Positions 53,166-63,728 are shown, counted from the first letter of the stretch. The stretch is 64,000 nt of DNA from Gadus chalcogrammus (GCF_026213295.1 NC_079415.1:31591841-31655840); one strand, 5' to 3'. The notes: generated from the letters alone by a model not told the origin. Numbers and translations: made by a program.

Positions 53166-53350
53166 ACATTGGGTGTGTGTCACTGTTGTTTGTTTGTGTG
53201 CGTGTTTCACTGTCGTGTGTGTGTGTGTGTCACTGTCGTGTGTGTGTGCGTGTGTCACTGTCATGTGTGCGTCAATGTGTTGTGTGCGTCACTGTCGTGT
53301 GTGTGTGTGTGTCTCACTGTCGTGTGTGTGTGTCACTGTCGTATGTGTCA
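53166..53350. repeat. CACTGTCGTGTGTG minisatellite
   Basis: Irregular units combining GTGTGTGTG runs with TCACTGTCGT. Present only in copy A of the tandem duplication. Confidence 0.9.
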
Positions 53351-53751
53351 CTTTCTCATTGATTAGCACAATTTTGTCCAAGCAATCGTAATACAATTTC
53401 ACATAACAAGTAAAGACATGAAAACATATTTGAATGGCTACTCACACCCACCTGGTGGTAGAATGGGAGCCTTTAAAGGCCACTTCACAGGATTACAATC
53501 TTAATGCTGTAAATATATATGTCACAAAAAAGAGTTAAGAATAATTCTCATTCCTTTAAACTTTAAAAAACTGCCGTTTTATTTAACTTTTCGAACCTGA
53601 ATGTGAACTTAAAACGAGTCGTGACATTATTCGATTTTTGGGACCTTTAAAGGGGTGCTATTATGTCACCAGGTGTGAGTGTGATGAGCCATTACAAACC
53701 GTTTGAAAATGTTGCTTTTCCTGTGTTTAAGTGATGTCACAAGTGGGCGTG

Positions 53752-53755
<4 letters not shown>

Positions 53756-53791
<36 letters not shown>
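53756..53791. repeat. (AT)n microsatellite
   Basis: Perfect AT array of about 18 units inside copy A. Confidence 0.96.
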
Positions 53792-53795
<4 letters not shown>

Positions 53796-54240
53796 AGATC
53801 AGTCTTCCAGCACAACCAGTGGATATTGCTTATCTATCGATCCTGCATCTAGGTGAGCACGTCCACTTTGGATGTCACTTAAACATAGGGAAAGGCAGAT
53901 TTTCAAACGGCTTGTAATAGCTGTTCACGTTAACAACCGGAAGTAAACTTCTCTCTACTCATTAACTTAACACCCTCACCCTGTTACATGAACGCACCAG
54001 GTTCAAAATATGTATGAGCGCCACCTGGGTTTGTCTTACGATTCTGCTGCTGCTGTGGAAAGACCTTGGCTACATGCCTTCCCCAAGTTAATTTAACTGG
54101 GGGTTTAGCCTGTGTGTTGCGATTTAATTATAAACTCTATAATTATGTGATGTTGTAGCAGCTGCTCACCAAGCAGTGTCAGGGGACACCTGCCGGTCAT
54201 GAGCCAACAAACTCGGCTGGACCTGTGAGGAGATGGTCAA

Positions 54241-54319
54241 CCGCTACGGTAAGCCAGGCTACGGTAAGCCAGGCTACGGTAAGCCAGGCTACGGTAAGCC
54301 AGGCTACGGTAGGCAGCCT
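54241..54319 (+). repeat. 15-bp minisatellite carrying GGTAAG
   Basis: Four identical 15-bp units ACGGTAAGCCAGGCT (54246-54305) and a fifth partial unit with GGTAGG. Each unit contains a GGTAAG splice-donor-like core. Confidence 0.96.
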
Positions 54320-54904
54320 GTGGCCCTACTGAGGAAAACTAAGATGGAGGTTAATGCTCAGAGGGATTGTTAACTTTTTTTTGTCCCTGCGTGTCTGATC
54401 AGCGTTCCCACTGTCGTTTAAAGAGGCTGATGGCTTCACTTTGGAGGAATTAACTCCTGGCTTCGGTTGAGACTAAGATGATCCGCTTTAACTGTATCAC
54501 TGTGCTCTAACCCTTTTTGTTAATAACGTCCCTACCAAACCGCAAACCTGTTTCGAGTCATTTGTTTGTTAAGCACAGGTGTGCCTCATTGATACTACTG
54601 AGTTTCATTCATGGTGTTTAGCATACGTATCTGAAGCAAATTAAAATCATTAAATTTTTTAGAATAAACGACAATTAGTGCTGTCAATAGAGCTAAATAT
54701 CAACCAAAATGTTTGTTTATTTGAGTGTGTAGCTCTGATCCCCTCGCCCTGCCTCAGTAGTTTGGACAAGGGTGGTTATAGTAGTGAACTATGTTCATGT
54801 CCCTGCCTGAGTGGTTGAATAACTGATTGTCTGAAGCTCACTGGCCACATTAAACAAGAGGCCTCACCACCTTCCTCGTTATTGAAATGTTAAATCTTTC
54901 TCAG
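54320..54904. other. Spacer between duplicated blocks
   Basis: Unique by eye, no gene supported. Confidence 0.5.
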
Positions 54905-56035
54905 AGATATTGTTTCCTTCTGTTTGAACGTTATTCCATTATTTAAATATATATTCTAGTTTAGTTCTACCCGATTGAGCCTAAATGCAGATCCTTAATT
55001 GCCGTAATGGGAAACTGAACCCACTGGGCAAATTAGTGTCTCCTGTTCGCCAGTTTTGCAAATTATTGGAGTGTATAATTGGCTGATGTCAAGCAGGGTG
55101 ACCTACCTGTAGTGCAGCTTGGTGTTAACTCTTTCGCTTTGTTTTCTCATTAAGTGGTGTGTTGGTGAAATTGACGTTGAGGAACGACCACAAGAGCAGT
55201 AGGAATCCAGCACCACGGAGAGCAGCCATGGAAACTAGGTACAGTCCGTGCCCCTGTTTCACCACCAGGTGGCGGTGTGATTAGAAATGACCCAGATGAA
55301 CGCTAAATAGACCAGTCTACCCAGTGGACTGTACCAACTTGTAGGCTGTCCAGCCGTCATACATCTAGGTGGACAATTTGAGTGTGTGGGTGTGTGAACC
55401 AGTTTGTCATGCGTGCCCCTTTCACAGGGCAGATATTTAAAGGCCTTATAATAGCTACTCGCACTCACCTGCTGGTAGAAAAGGATCCCTTTAAAGGACG
55501 CTTTGCAGGATCACACTGTTAATTATGTTGGGAATATATGTAGCAAAAAAATTAAAATCATTCCTATACCTTTAAACTTTGAATAAATGCTTTTTGTTTC
55601 AATTGCCCTCCCTGACTGTGAACTTAAAACAAGTTGTGTGATAAGTAGACTTCTCTTAACTCCTTAAAGGGGGGATATTATACCACCAGGTGTGAGTGTG
55701 ATCAGCCATTACAAGCCGCTTAGTGAGAATTCTCCCTTTGTCACTAAAAAGCGGGGAGAGGCAGATTTTCAAACAGCTTGTAATGGCTGATCACGCTCAC
55801 ACCAGGAAGTAGACTTCTCTCTACTCGTTAAGTCTACTACCCGAACCCTATTACATGAACACACCAGGTTAAAAATATGTATGAGCGCCATCTGGGTTTG
55901 TCTTACGTTTCTGCTGTTGCAGTGGAATGGCCTTAGCTACATGCCTTCCCCACGTTAATTTAACTGGGGGTTTAGCCTGCATGTTGCGCTTTAATTATAA
56001 GCTCTCTAGTTATGAGATGTTGTAGCAGGTGCCAG
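54905..56035 (+). repeat. Tandem duplication, copy B
   Basis: Shorter partner of 52495-54175. It keeps the TTTAAAGG-bounded MITE-like core (about 55484-55500 and 55672-55690) and the GGTTTAGCCTG segment near 55970. Confidence 0.93.
55155..55238 (+). other. Exon-like segment B
   Basis: Follows TTTTCTCATTAAG and ends at a GTACAG donor, parallel to segment A at 52717-52808. The acceptor is slightly weaker (AAG). Confidence 0.28.
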
Positions 56036-56234
56036 TGGTGTCACTATGCTGTTTTATTCAGGCTAAAGCCTAGGACGTTATTTAATTAGCCCCGAATATG
56101 ATCTTTGGGAATAAATAAATAAATAAAAATATTTATAAACATTTATAAGTAGCCTAGTCTAGATAGTCCTTTTGGCAAGAGAATAAACAACCTGTTTACC
56201 ACCTCAAGTGAATTAACCTATCCTATCCCCAGTC

Positions 56235-56236
<2 letters not shown>
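56036..56236. other. Unique sequence
   Basis: Spacer after copy B, with AAATAAATAAATAAA at about 56110. Confidence 0.5.
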
Positions 56237-56296
<60 letters not shown>

Positions 56297-56340
56297 TCGT
56301 GTGGTCGTGTGGTCGTGTGTGTGTGTGTGTGGTCGTGTGT
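56237..56340. repeat. (GT)n microsatellite with GTGGTC units
   Basis: GT array followed by tandem GTGGTCGTGTG units. Confidence 0.95.
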
Positions 56341-56466
56341 GGTCTGCCTCACTTGTATTCATTTTACTCTGAAATAACTAGAATGGAACTTTAGATGAAA
56401 AAGTTTACATGCACAATGTGTGTGTGTGTGTGGGGGGGGGGGGGAATACTTATAGTTTGTATCTAT

Positions 56467-56877
56467 TGTGGCAGACGACAGGGAGCAGAGAGGGGAGTGG
56501 TAGGTCTAGCAACCTGCTGGCTCCGCCCCCAAGCCATATATGGACTTCCTCACTTTAACGAGGCGAGCCTGGGGATCATTAAGCAGGGGTGCTTGGGCTT
56601 AAAAGAGCTAGCAAACGACAGACTGGGGAGGTTGGAGCTAGAGCTGGTGCTAGGGCTAGCACAGGACAGGCAGGATCTGTGTGATCGCCTGGAAGCACGG
56701 ATCGGGCTGAGGGAAAGAATTGTACTGTTTCATATAAGAGGTGGATGACCCTTTTCCCACCCTGGTTGGATTTGCGAGGTAAATAAACCATTCGGCTTTG
56801 GACCTGCTCACGGCGCTGTGTCATAATATCTGTTCAACTTGGTAGCGTGGAAACCCCGCACCCACTGGCCCGCTACA
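56467..56877 (+). repeat. 5' LTR
   Basis: 411 bases with TG...CA ends. It carries a GC box (CTCCGCCCCC, 56521-56530), a CCATATATGG motif (56534-56543) that includes TATATA, and an AATAAA polyadenylation signal at 56782-56787. The last 170 bases are repeated at 57453-57638. Confidence 0.85.
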
Positions 56878-56879
56878 CA

Positions 56880-56892
56880 TGGTGGAGGATGC
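56880..56892 (+). other. Primer-binding site
   Basis: TGGTGGAGG starts two bases after the 5' LTR. It is complementary to the CCTCCACCA 3' end typical of tRNA-Ala, so alanine tRNA is the likely primer. The match breaks after nine bases. Confidence 0.6.
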
Positions 56893-57026
56893 TTGCTAGT
56901 AATCCCAGGCAAAGTGCAAGCAATTTGCATCATATTAACTTTAGTATAAATTGCTTGACGTTCATGATGTCTGTGTAGTTGAAATCTTAAGATTTGCCGT
57001 TTTCTTTACACCACACAGGAACAACC

Positions 57027-57482
57027 ATGGAAGCACTGTTGAGAAAACTTTTGGAGGCGAACAGGGCACAGCTAGCCAGTAGCCGGGAGCTGCTGGGAGT
57101 GCTGACAGCCGGTCATCTCGGCGGGGCTGCAGGTGCGGCAGTGCCCTGCCCAGGGCCCCAGCAGGTTTGTCTCGCCATGGCAAGAGACGCCACCGCCGCC
57201 GCCGCAAGAGACGCAGCCGCCGCCGCCGCCGCAAGAGACGCAGCCGCCGCCGCCGCCGCAAGAGACGCAGCCGCCGCCGCCGCCGCAAGAGACGCAGCCG
57301 CCGCCGCAAGAGACGCAGCCGCCGCCGCAAGAGACGCAGCCGCCGCCGCCGCCGCAAGAGACGCAGCCGCCGCAAGAGACGCAGCCGCCGCCGCCGCAAG
57401 AGACGCCGCCGCCGCTGCAAGAGACGACGCCGCCGCCGCCACTAGAGTGTTTGGGCTGAGGGAAAGAGATAGGTGGAAATAA
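57027..57482 (+). pseudogene. gag-like frame interrupted by minisatellite
   Basis: An ATG in good context (CAACCATGG) opens [20 protein letters not shown], a short amphipathic, probably coiled-coil N-terminus of the kind seen in retrotransposon Gag. After about 50 residues it becomes ARDAAAAAA repeats encoded by the GCC-rich array, then ends within the 3' LTR. No zinc knuckle or capsid domain is visible. Gag identity is inferred from position and start only. Confidence 0.4.
57176..57447 (+). repeat. GCC-rich minisatellite (CGCAAGAGACGCAGC units)
   Basis: Units of 18-27 bases alternate AAGAGACGCAGC with GCCGCC runs. All units differ by multiples of three, so frames stay open on both strands (poly-Ala/Arg-Asp, poly-Arg, poly-Pro, Gly-Cys). 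Confidence 0.96.
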
Positions 57483-57638
57483 TTGTACTGTTTCATATAA
57501 GAGGTGGATGACCCTTTTCCCACCCTGGTTGGATTTGGGAGGTAAATAAACCATTCGGCTTTTGACCTGCTCTCGGTGTTGTCATAATATCTGTTCAACT
57601 TGGTAGCATGGAAACCCCACACCCACTGGCCCGCTACA
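57453..57638 (+). repeat. 3' LTR, 5'-truncated
   Basis: Corresponds to about 56704-56877 of the 5' LTR with some ten substitutions, a short insertion near 57467 and a 2-base deletion. It lacks the first 237 bases (promoter part). Confidence 0.88.
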
Positions 57639-57698
57639 CTATATTAAGTTAATCTTTAGTGTGTGTCTATTTTGTGTCTGTTTATCTTTATGGTGTGC

Positions 57699-57700
<2 letters not shown>

Positions 57701-57765
<65 letters not shown>
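57701..57765. repeat. (TA)n microsatellite
   Basis: Perfect TA array of about 32 units, 60 bp beyond the LTR element. Confidence 0.97.
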
Positions 57766-57766
<1 letters not shown>

Positions 57767-59221
57767 GATGTATCTATCGTGTGTGTGTGTGTGTGCATAT
57801 GGTTTATCTGTCTGTCTGTATGGTGTTTGTCAGTATTGTGTGTGTGTTGACGTGTGTCGTGGGAAGGCGATGACTCCAGTTTAACCAACCAGTGAATGAG
57901 TCTCTCTGCTCTCTTTGATAAAAGCTTCCTTCTCACTCCTCAAAGGGACGTTCAGGATGCTGCCAAGTTACGGTTGCAATGGAGACGGTATCTCGCAGAG
58001 CGCTCAGAGAGCAGATGTTCTCGTGTGTTAACATCGCCCTCTGCTGTCCATATCCGATCACTACACTACAGGGATGCAAGATCACCCTTGACTTCCTTTT
58101 CACCAACTTGACTTCAAACTAACACCCACATACACACGCACAAAGGTGAATTGAATGGAGGACTTTTTTCGTTTTGAAGTATGAATCTAAATCAGTCAAA
58201 TCAGCCATCATCCCTTTAATTAAAATGAGGGAGGTCATTTAAGATCAAACACAGAGCTGAAATAGCCTCTCACTGTTACCAAGGTGACCAGAGGGCGTCG
58301 AACCTGCGTTGAGTTTTACTAATTAGCTCTCCTGCCGCAGCTAGCCTGCCAAGTGGTTTCTTAATCAGTTAATTGGTTTCATCTGGTGCGTTTCACTTAA
58401 GAGGGAACCGAACAGTACGTTTGCGTCCTGTTTGGCTGTTTTGAAGTTAAGAGAAGCATCTCATCTGAATCTGACGTGAGTAGAATTTTTGTGGCAAAGC
58501 ATAACTGATGTGACTGATGTTGAATATTATTCACTGATAATGTGTGAAGGAAATCGGGGATTGTGGTGGTTTAACTCTCATTTGAAATTTAAATGATTCT
58601 ACCTAAAAGTAACATTTTAGAGACTATACATTCAAACTTGTCAAAGTAAGAGGTACATCACTCTGGACTAATGACCAGTCAAGTAAGTCAAATAATAAGT
58701 ATAACTTATATCAAAAAGATGGATTAGTTAATTATCTTAATCATTGTTTAAAAGTTGGATGATCCCAAAAGCCCTGAATTTGTATCGACATTCATTTATC
58801 TGATTTAATGGATATGGTAGATGTTGAACTGTGGGACGGTGCCCAACTTTGGGGACCATGAGTGAACTGTTCCTTCCTTCAAAGGTCTATCATGGATATT
58901 TAACTGCAGTTCTGTGAGTATCCCAACTTAACCCTGAAGATGAACTGCAAACTGTAAGTCATTAATTTCTCATTACTCTTGGGCACATTGATGTATTTTG
59001 GCTTCCTGGTGAGTTAACCCATTACCTATGGTTGATCTGAGTAGTAAGGTGTTTTATTGGTTCATGGGTTACTTAGGTGTTTGGTTTATGTTGGTGTTAA
59101 TGATTTGTTAAAATGGTTACAGGCTCCAAGTTATTGTTGTAAGCTGGAGTAATGGGTTGGGTTCTGATATCTTCAGTCTTCTTTCATGCTACTCTCCTGA
59201 GCTCAACATCTTGAGGTGCAT
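57766..59221. other. Mostly unique; exon-like scrap at 58910
   Basis: A 44-base segment (58910-58953) lies between TATTTAACTGCAG and GTAAGT, a plausible small exon. No coding gene can be assembled. Confidence 0.4.
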
Positions 59222-60025
59222 GAGGTGCATACTGGGATACAGAGCTGGCTGAATTCTACAGGTCTGTAGACACGCCCCCTCAGGGGAAACCGAGTGTTTG
59301 AGAAACTGTTGTGACGTCAGTTACATAAACTAGAATGTTCTGAAAGATGGAGACAGGGATTCAGAAGGAGAAAAACCAGGGGGAGATGAGGGGGCTCCTC
59401 ATCTCAACGACTAAAACACAACTTCAGTCTGACACAGAGAACCATGGAACACATTCAACAGTCCCCTCCATGCATCGTGACTCCTCAGGAACAGTTTCAT
59501 TTCCAAGAAGGTCTTATTTGGGGCCATCCCCAGATGGATCCTGCTCCTCAAGAGCCATCCCCCTCCAATGGGTGGTCTTCTGAACAGATGACCTCCTTCC
59601 TGTTCTCAGGCTGATTAAAGCTGCACCGTTTGCATCTGTGAAGGCCCCCATTCAAGAAACCACTGGACTACAAAGACATGACTTCAGAGACGTTGAATCA
59701 ACCTGGGACACATTTTGGAGACGCCAAGCATAATCCATCACCAACGTGGGACGCCACTGAAGAATGTTGTTCATAATTTACTTCTCTGGAGACATTGGTT
59801 GTTCTGTTCTGGTTGCCCTGGCAGGAGAGCTTGGGGTGGATGATGGAATGTTATTTGGCATGAGGTTTTTACCCTGCATGATTTTTTTTTGGCATTTTAT
59901 GGCTCAGTGGTGTGTGTGTGTGTGTGTGTGTGTGTGTCATGAGATGGATGATTTTTGAGCATTGCTAGGGTTCTACTGTGTCTCCCACTCACACCTGGAA
60001 TGGGGTTCTACATGCCTGTCCTGGG

Positions 60026-60099
<74 letters not shown>

Positions 60100-60920
60100 G
60101 GCTTGCTTTGACAGTGATAATGTTCATACAGGAGTCTGTGTCATTGGCTTGGGATATTGGAATGGTCAAATAAATCATACCTGATGGACGGCCACACGTT
60201 TACTGAAGGGCCTCCAGAGCGACACTGCGGAGCGATATCCAACACACTGGAAAGAAAGGACAGTATCCAACTCGAGTGTAAAGGATGCAAGCGGCATGTT
60301 CAGATCAGTCTCTTCAAACTAGGACTACACCAAACAGGATCAATGGCGGATGGACACCAAAAGGAATTCCACAAGGAGAGTCTGACATTGGAAATGGACC
60401 TAAATGGATATTCAAGATGACCTTCAGACCTGTAATGAGACGGCTCTTCCTACCTGGCTGGATTGATGGAGAGCCCTGTGGATCTTGTCTTGCTCTCAGT
60501 TGCACGTCTTCTCAGGCTGAACTGTATTTTTTTCGGACAGGACTAGATGAACGATTTGTTCCCTTAAATCAGAACCAATCTGGGAACTCCAACTAGTGCG
60601 CTCTTCGAGCTGAAGTTGTGCTTTTTCAGCTGAGGAGGTAAGGAAACCTTCACTGGGGCTTCAAGGTGTTAAGAGGAGAATGTTTCAAAGTGTTCCATGG
60701 TACTCTGATGAGGACCGTTGTTGTGTTCCACTGGCTGAGAGGAAGAACCCTCACATCTTCCTCTTGGCCTTTCTCCTCCGAGAATCCTGGCGCCATCTTG
60801 AAGGATATTCCAGCTCATGTAACTGATGTCACGACAGATTCTCAAACACTTGGTTTTTCCTGAGGGGCGTGTCTATAGAACTGAAGACTTCAGACAGCAC
60901 TGTATCCCAGCATGCATCTC
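59222..60920. mobile_element. About 1.7-kb inverted-repeat element
   Basis: The left arm from 59222 (GCATACTGGGATACAG, GTAGACACGCCCC, GTGTTTGAGAAACTGT, GACGTCAGTTACAT, AACCATGGAACAC) is matched in inverse complement by the right arm from 60920 backwards (CTGTATCCCAGCATGC, GGGGCGTGTCTATAG, ATTCTCAAACACT, ATGTAACTGATGTC, GTTCCATGGTACT). Arms run at least 250 bases with divergence. The interior has two GT arrays and short frames (60157-60420, 60285-60596) with no domain I recognise. Confidence 0.8.
59910..60097. repeat. Two (GT)n arrays in the element interior
   Basis: GT arrays at 59910-59938 and 60030-60097, same orientation, so not part of the inverted arms. Confidence 0.95.
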
Positions 60921-62290
60921 TGCTCACTCAGACCACACCTCCATGATTAGGATGCAACACTAGTGATGGAGATGTAGAGTTTTATAAGTAACAAGGGAGC
61001 AGACAAAGGTGATTAGAACACAATGGCATTTCAAGTCTGTAAATCTTTAAACCATGAAGATGGTTGTAAAGTTCAAGAATTGGGCTTTTTATTATGGGCA
61101 GTCCTTTCACTCGAATGCCCTCTTCTCACTGGACCTGTACATGTGTTGGCTGGCTGGCATGATTTGCTGTTGGTGATGGGGCGATCAAGGTGACGTTGCA
61201 GGGATATGGTCGGCTCTCTGTGAGCTCAACGTTTAGATTTGCTCTGTATGGTTTTTACCCTGAATAATCTAGATGGTTGTAAAATGTAGACACGGTTCTG
61301 TATTGAATGATTCCAGGATTTTAGGTTTTAAGTTGTTGTGGGACGTACATGGTAGTTTGGTTCTTCGTACGGTTTTGAGTGATAACTTGTACACACTGGG
61401 TGCATAATAATGTAAAGGTACACTGAAAAGTAGTAGTATTGACCAACAGCAACAAACAGATCTCCTCAAGGTAAGTCTGTTGGCTGTGTTTTAATGAAGA
61501 CCATCGCTAGACTTCAGGATCTTCCTCCGTTCAGCTCAAGGTGAGGCGCTGGTTCTGTTTTTTCTTTGGTTGGTTCCGGCCGGAATGTTCAGATTCCTGT
61601 CGGACGGTTCGTGCTTCCCGCCGTGGAAGGTTCTGATTGCGGTCACTTGATTTAGTCACAATGGTTAGCATAGAACTTTGTAGTCTTGACAACCAAGAAA
61701 CCACCTGGCAGTTAGTTGGACGGGAGTCCCCTGAGGGAATCTGGCGGAACGTTGTGGATTGTATTTGCGTAACCTCGAGCCGTTATTTTTCAGTCGTTTC
61801 CATTTGGAATTGTTCCCTCATCTTAAACCACTTAATTTTGATTTTAAATAAATACTGACACATACGTCGTACAATATGTTGATAATTTCCGATGGTTGCG
61901 TCGTACTTTTAACCACGATGACCGACGTGACGGGACTCTCGCTGCGTACAAGACGGCGTTCTTCTTGCGGGCCCATTTTTGACATCAGTGAAGGCTGAAA
62001 ATCATTTCAAGGTGGAAGACAATTTGACATTGCTTCAAAGGAACCCAGCACCTGAATATGGTTGCGTATATTTGATTTAATATCGTTACTGCTTAGTGTT
62101 CTTTGTTACTTCAGCTATTGTACGTTCTAAAAATCTGCTGTCATTAATTGCCACAGAAGTTAAACCCTACCCAATGGAATGATGTTAAACAATGATTGTG
62201 GTGCAGTTACCAACTGAATAATATGAAAGCTAAAATAATGGCCGTCCTTCCCACATGTTACAGTAGACGGTTAAAAAGGTAACATGTAGT
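60921..62290. other. Unique sequence, no gene seen
   Basis: Contains donor-like GTAAGT after CTCCTCAAG (about 61471) and GTGAGG after CAGCTCAAG (about 61542). No exon could be completed. Confidence 0.4.
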
Positions 62291-62301
62291 TTGTCCCAAG
62301 G

Positions 62302-62386
62302 TGTCTGCCTCCTCACCCAGAGCAAGACCTTCACCTCCTCACCCAGAGCCAGACCTCCACCTCCTGCCAGAAGTCCTCCAGAACAG
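62302..62386 (+). other. Exon-like segment with internal 28-bp repeat
   Basis: Follows TTTGTCCCAAG and ends GAACAG before GTCAGT. Contains CCTCCTCACCCAGAGC-AGACCT twice. Splice acceptor is weak. Confidence 0.25.
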
Positions 62387-62631
62387 GTCAGTGCTCTGGT
62401 GTGTGAGCAGAGTCTGCTCAGGTCAGTTTCAATGCATGGCCTGAACCACTTCTTTAAACTTGTGGACTGCTCTGTCTTCATTCCCAAAAACTGGATGATC
62501 ATGTCTGTTCTCTCAAGTATTTTCTAGCCTTGAGTTATAAAATAATAGTTAAATTAATTGTGTAACTCGGTTTCGGATGAGTCAATTAAGTTTATTGTTT
62601 GGCAAATGCTGATATAAATCTGCTGCTGTAG

Positions 62632-62733
62632 CTGAAAGGTGAGGCTGAGAGGCTGGGGACCGGAGGCTTGTGGTGCCAGGATGGACCGGAGACTGAGGCT
62701 GGAGACCAGGGGCCTGCAGCACCGGACCAGAGG
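62632..62733 (+). other. Exon-like segment, CTGGAG-rich
   Basis: Begins after TGCTGCTGTAG and ends before GTAACC. Its GAGGCTGAG / GGAGACCAGG content resembles the modules at 63.0-63.7 kb. Confidence 0.28.
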
Positions 62734-63054
62734 GTAACCATCACCAAGCTCACATGAAACACTAAAATCCACGGTAGTTTAGGTCTGGTTTTGATCATCA
62801 TATGAGGTTAAATCCGTGCTAAGCTGTGATTTGAGTTAATTCATGCGGGGGTTATGCAGGAGTCATTAATGTTACTAGTGCTGCTACGACCATAGTGTAT
62901 GAATTGCTGAACACGACAATCTGCAGACGTTGTCTAATTTAAATGATTAAACATGTTTAAATTTGTCTTCCATTTTACAAGTGAACCTGAACCAGGTGGT
63001 GGGGTGTGTTGCGTCCCCAGGTGATTTAATGCTGAGACAACTGTTTGTAACCAG

Positions 63055-63174
63055 ACCAGGAGTCCATGTCTGGAGGAGCCGTGCTGAAGGAGTTGGAGGA
63101 GCCCTGCTGAAGGACCTGATGGAGGAGCCGTGCTGATGGAGGAGTCGTGCTGAAGGCCCTGCCTGGTGGAGGAC
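63055..63174 (+). ncRNA. Candidate spliced exon, module 1
   Basis: Acceptor TTTGTAACCAG, then ACCAGGAGTCC, then donor GTGAGG. Internally repeats GGAGGAGCCGTGCTGA-like units. It opens with the same ACCAGGA as modules 2, 4 and 5. Confidence 0.4.
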
Positions 63175-63287
63175 GTGAGGTGATCATCACACTCACTGCC
63201 ACTTCTCGTAGAATATTGCTACCATATATACCAGACGACTATCTGTTTTACCACACATTGAAGCAAGACTTCCGCTGTTTGTTCCAG

Positions 63288-63368
63288 ACCAGGACTCTGT
63301 CTGAGGAGAGCTGCTGGAGGAGCTGAGACGCTGGAAGACGACTAGGCATCGACCAACAAGGATTCCTC
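63288..63368 (+). ncRNA. Candidate spliced exon, module 2
   Basis: 81 bases between acceptor TGTTTGTTCCAG and donor GTAAGT. Contains ACCAGGACTCTG, GAGGAGAGCTG and CCAACAAGGATTCCTC. Confidence 0.45.
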
Positions 63369-63464
63369 GTAAGTTTGTATTTACTTACATGGTTGACCTA
63401 AAGGGCAAAATACAGCTGTTACTTTGACAGGCGTTAACCATCTACGGCTGTGTTTTCTTACTAG

Positions 63465-63543
63465 AACATGTTTCTTGGGCAGAGGCGAGCTGGTAGGGGA
63501 GCCGTGAATCTGGAGGATGACCATCACTCTACCAACAAGGATT
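63465..63543 (+). ncRNA. Candidate spliced exon, module 3
   Basis: 79 bases between acceptor TGTTTTCTTACTAG and donor GTAAGT. Aligns closely with module 2 but is more diverged at the start. Confidence 0.42.
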
Positions 63544-63649
63544 GTAAGTTTGTATTAACCAAACAAACTGGAAATAAAGGGCTTAAAAATAAGTCAAACT
63601 ACATGTTTGTTACCAGACGTTATGGCCAGACTCGCGCTGTTTGTTCCAG

Positions 63650-63728
63650 ACCAGGACTCTGGCTGAGGAGAGCTGATGGAGGAGCCAAGACTCTGGAGGA
63701 CGACATCACTCTACCAACCAGGATCCTC
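63650..63728 (+). ncRNA. Candidate spliced exon, module 4
   Basis: 79 bases between acceptor TGTTTGTTCCAG and donor GTAAAT. Nearly the same as module 2. The distances between starts (177 and 185) define a tandem monomer of about 180 bp covering exon plus intron. Confidence 0.45.

Larger units (their letters stand above)
52495..54175 (+). repeat. Tandem duplication, copy A
   Basis: Aligns in order with 54905-56035. Shared anchors are ATTGTTTCCTTC, GGGCAAATTAGTGTCT, CACCAGGTxGCGGTGTGATxAG, CATACATCTAGGTG, CCAGGTGTGAGTGTGAT and TATGTATGAGCGCCA. Copy A is longer because it contains a CACTGTCGTGTGTG minisatellite (53166-53350) and an AT array (53756-53791). Confidence 0.93.
56463..57642 (+). mobile_element. 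LTR retrotransposon remnant, about 1.2 kb
   Basis: The four-base duplication CTAT flanks the element (56463-56466 and 57639-57642). The 5' LTR begins TGTGGCAG at 56467 and ends CCGCTACA at 56877. A primer-binding site follows two bases later. A gag-like frame, a GCC-rich minisatellite and a 5'-truncated 3' LTR ending CCGCTACA at 57638 complete it. No protease, reverse transcriptase or integrase is present, so the element is non-autonomous or internally deleted. The family cannot be assigned without pol. Confidence 0.85.

Noticed and set aside
56395..56748. 117-codon frame as a gene
   Set aside because: Lies almost wholly inside the 5' LTR and has no domain.
57072..57622. Poly-alanine and Gly-Cys frames on the minus strand
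   Set aside because: Arise from the trinucleotide-phased GCC-rich minisatellite, which keeps several frames open at once.
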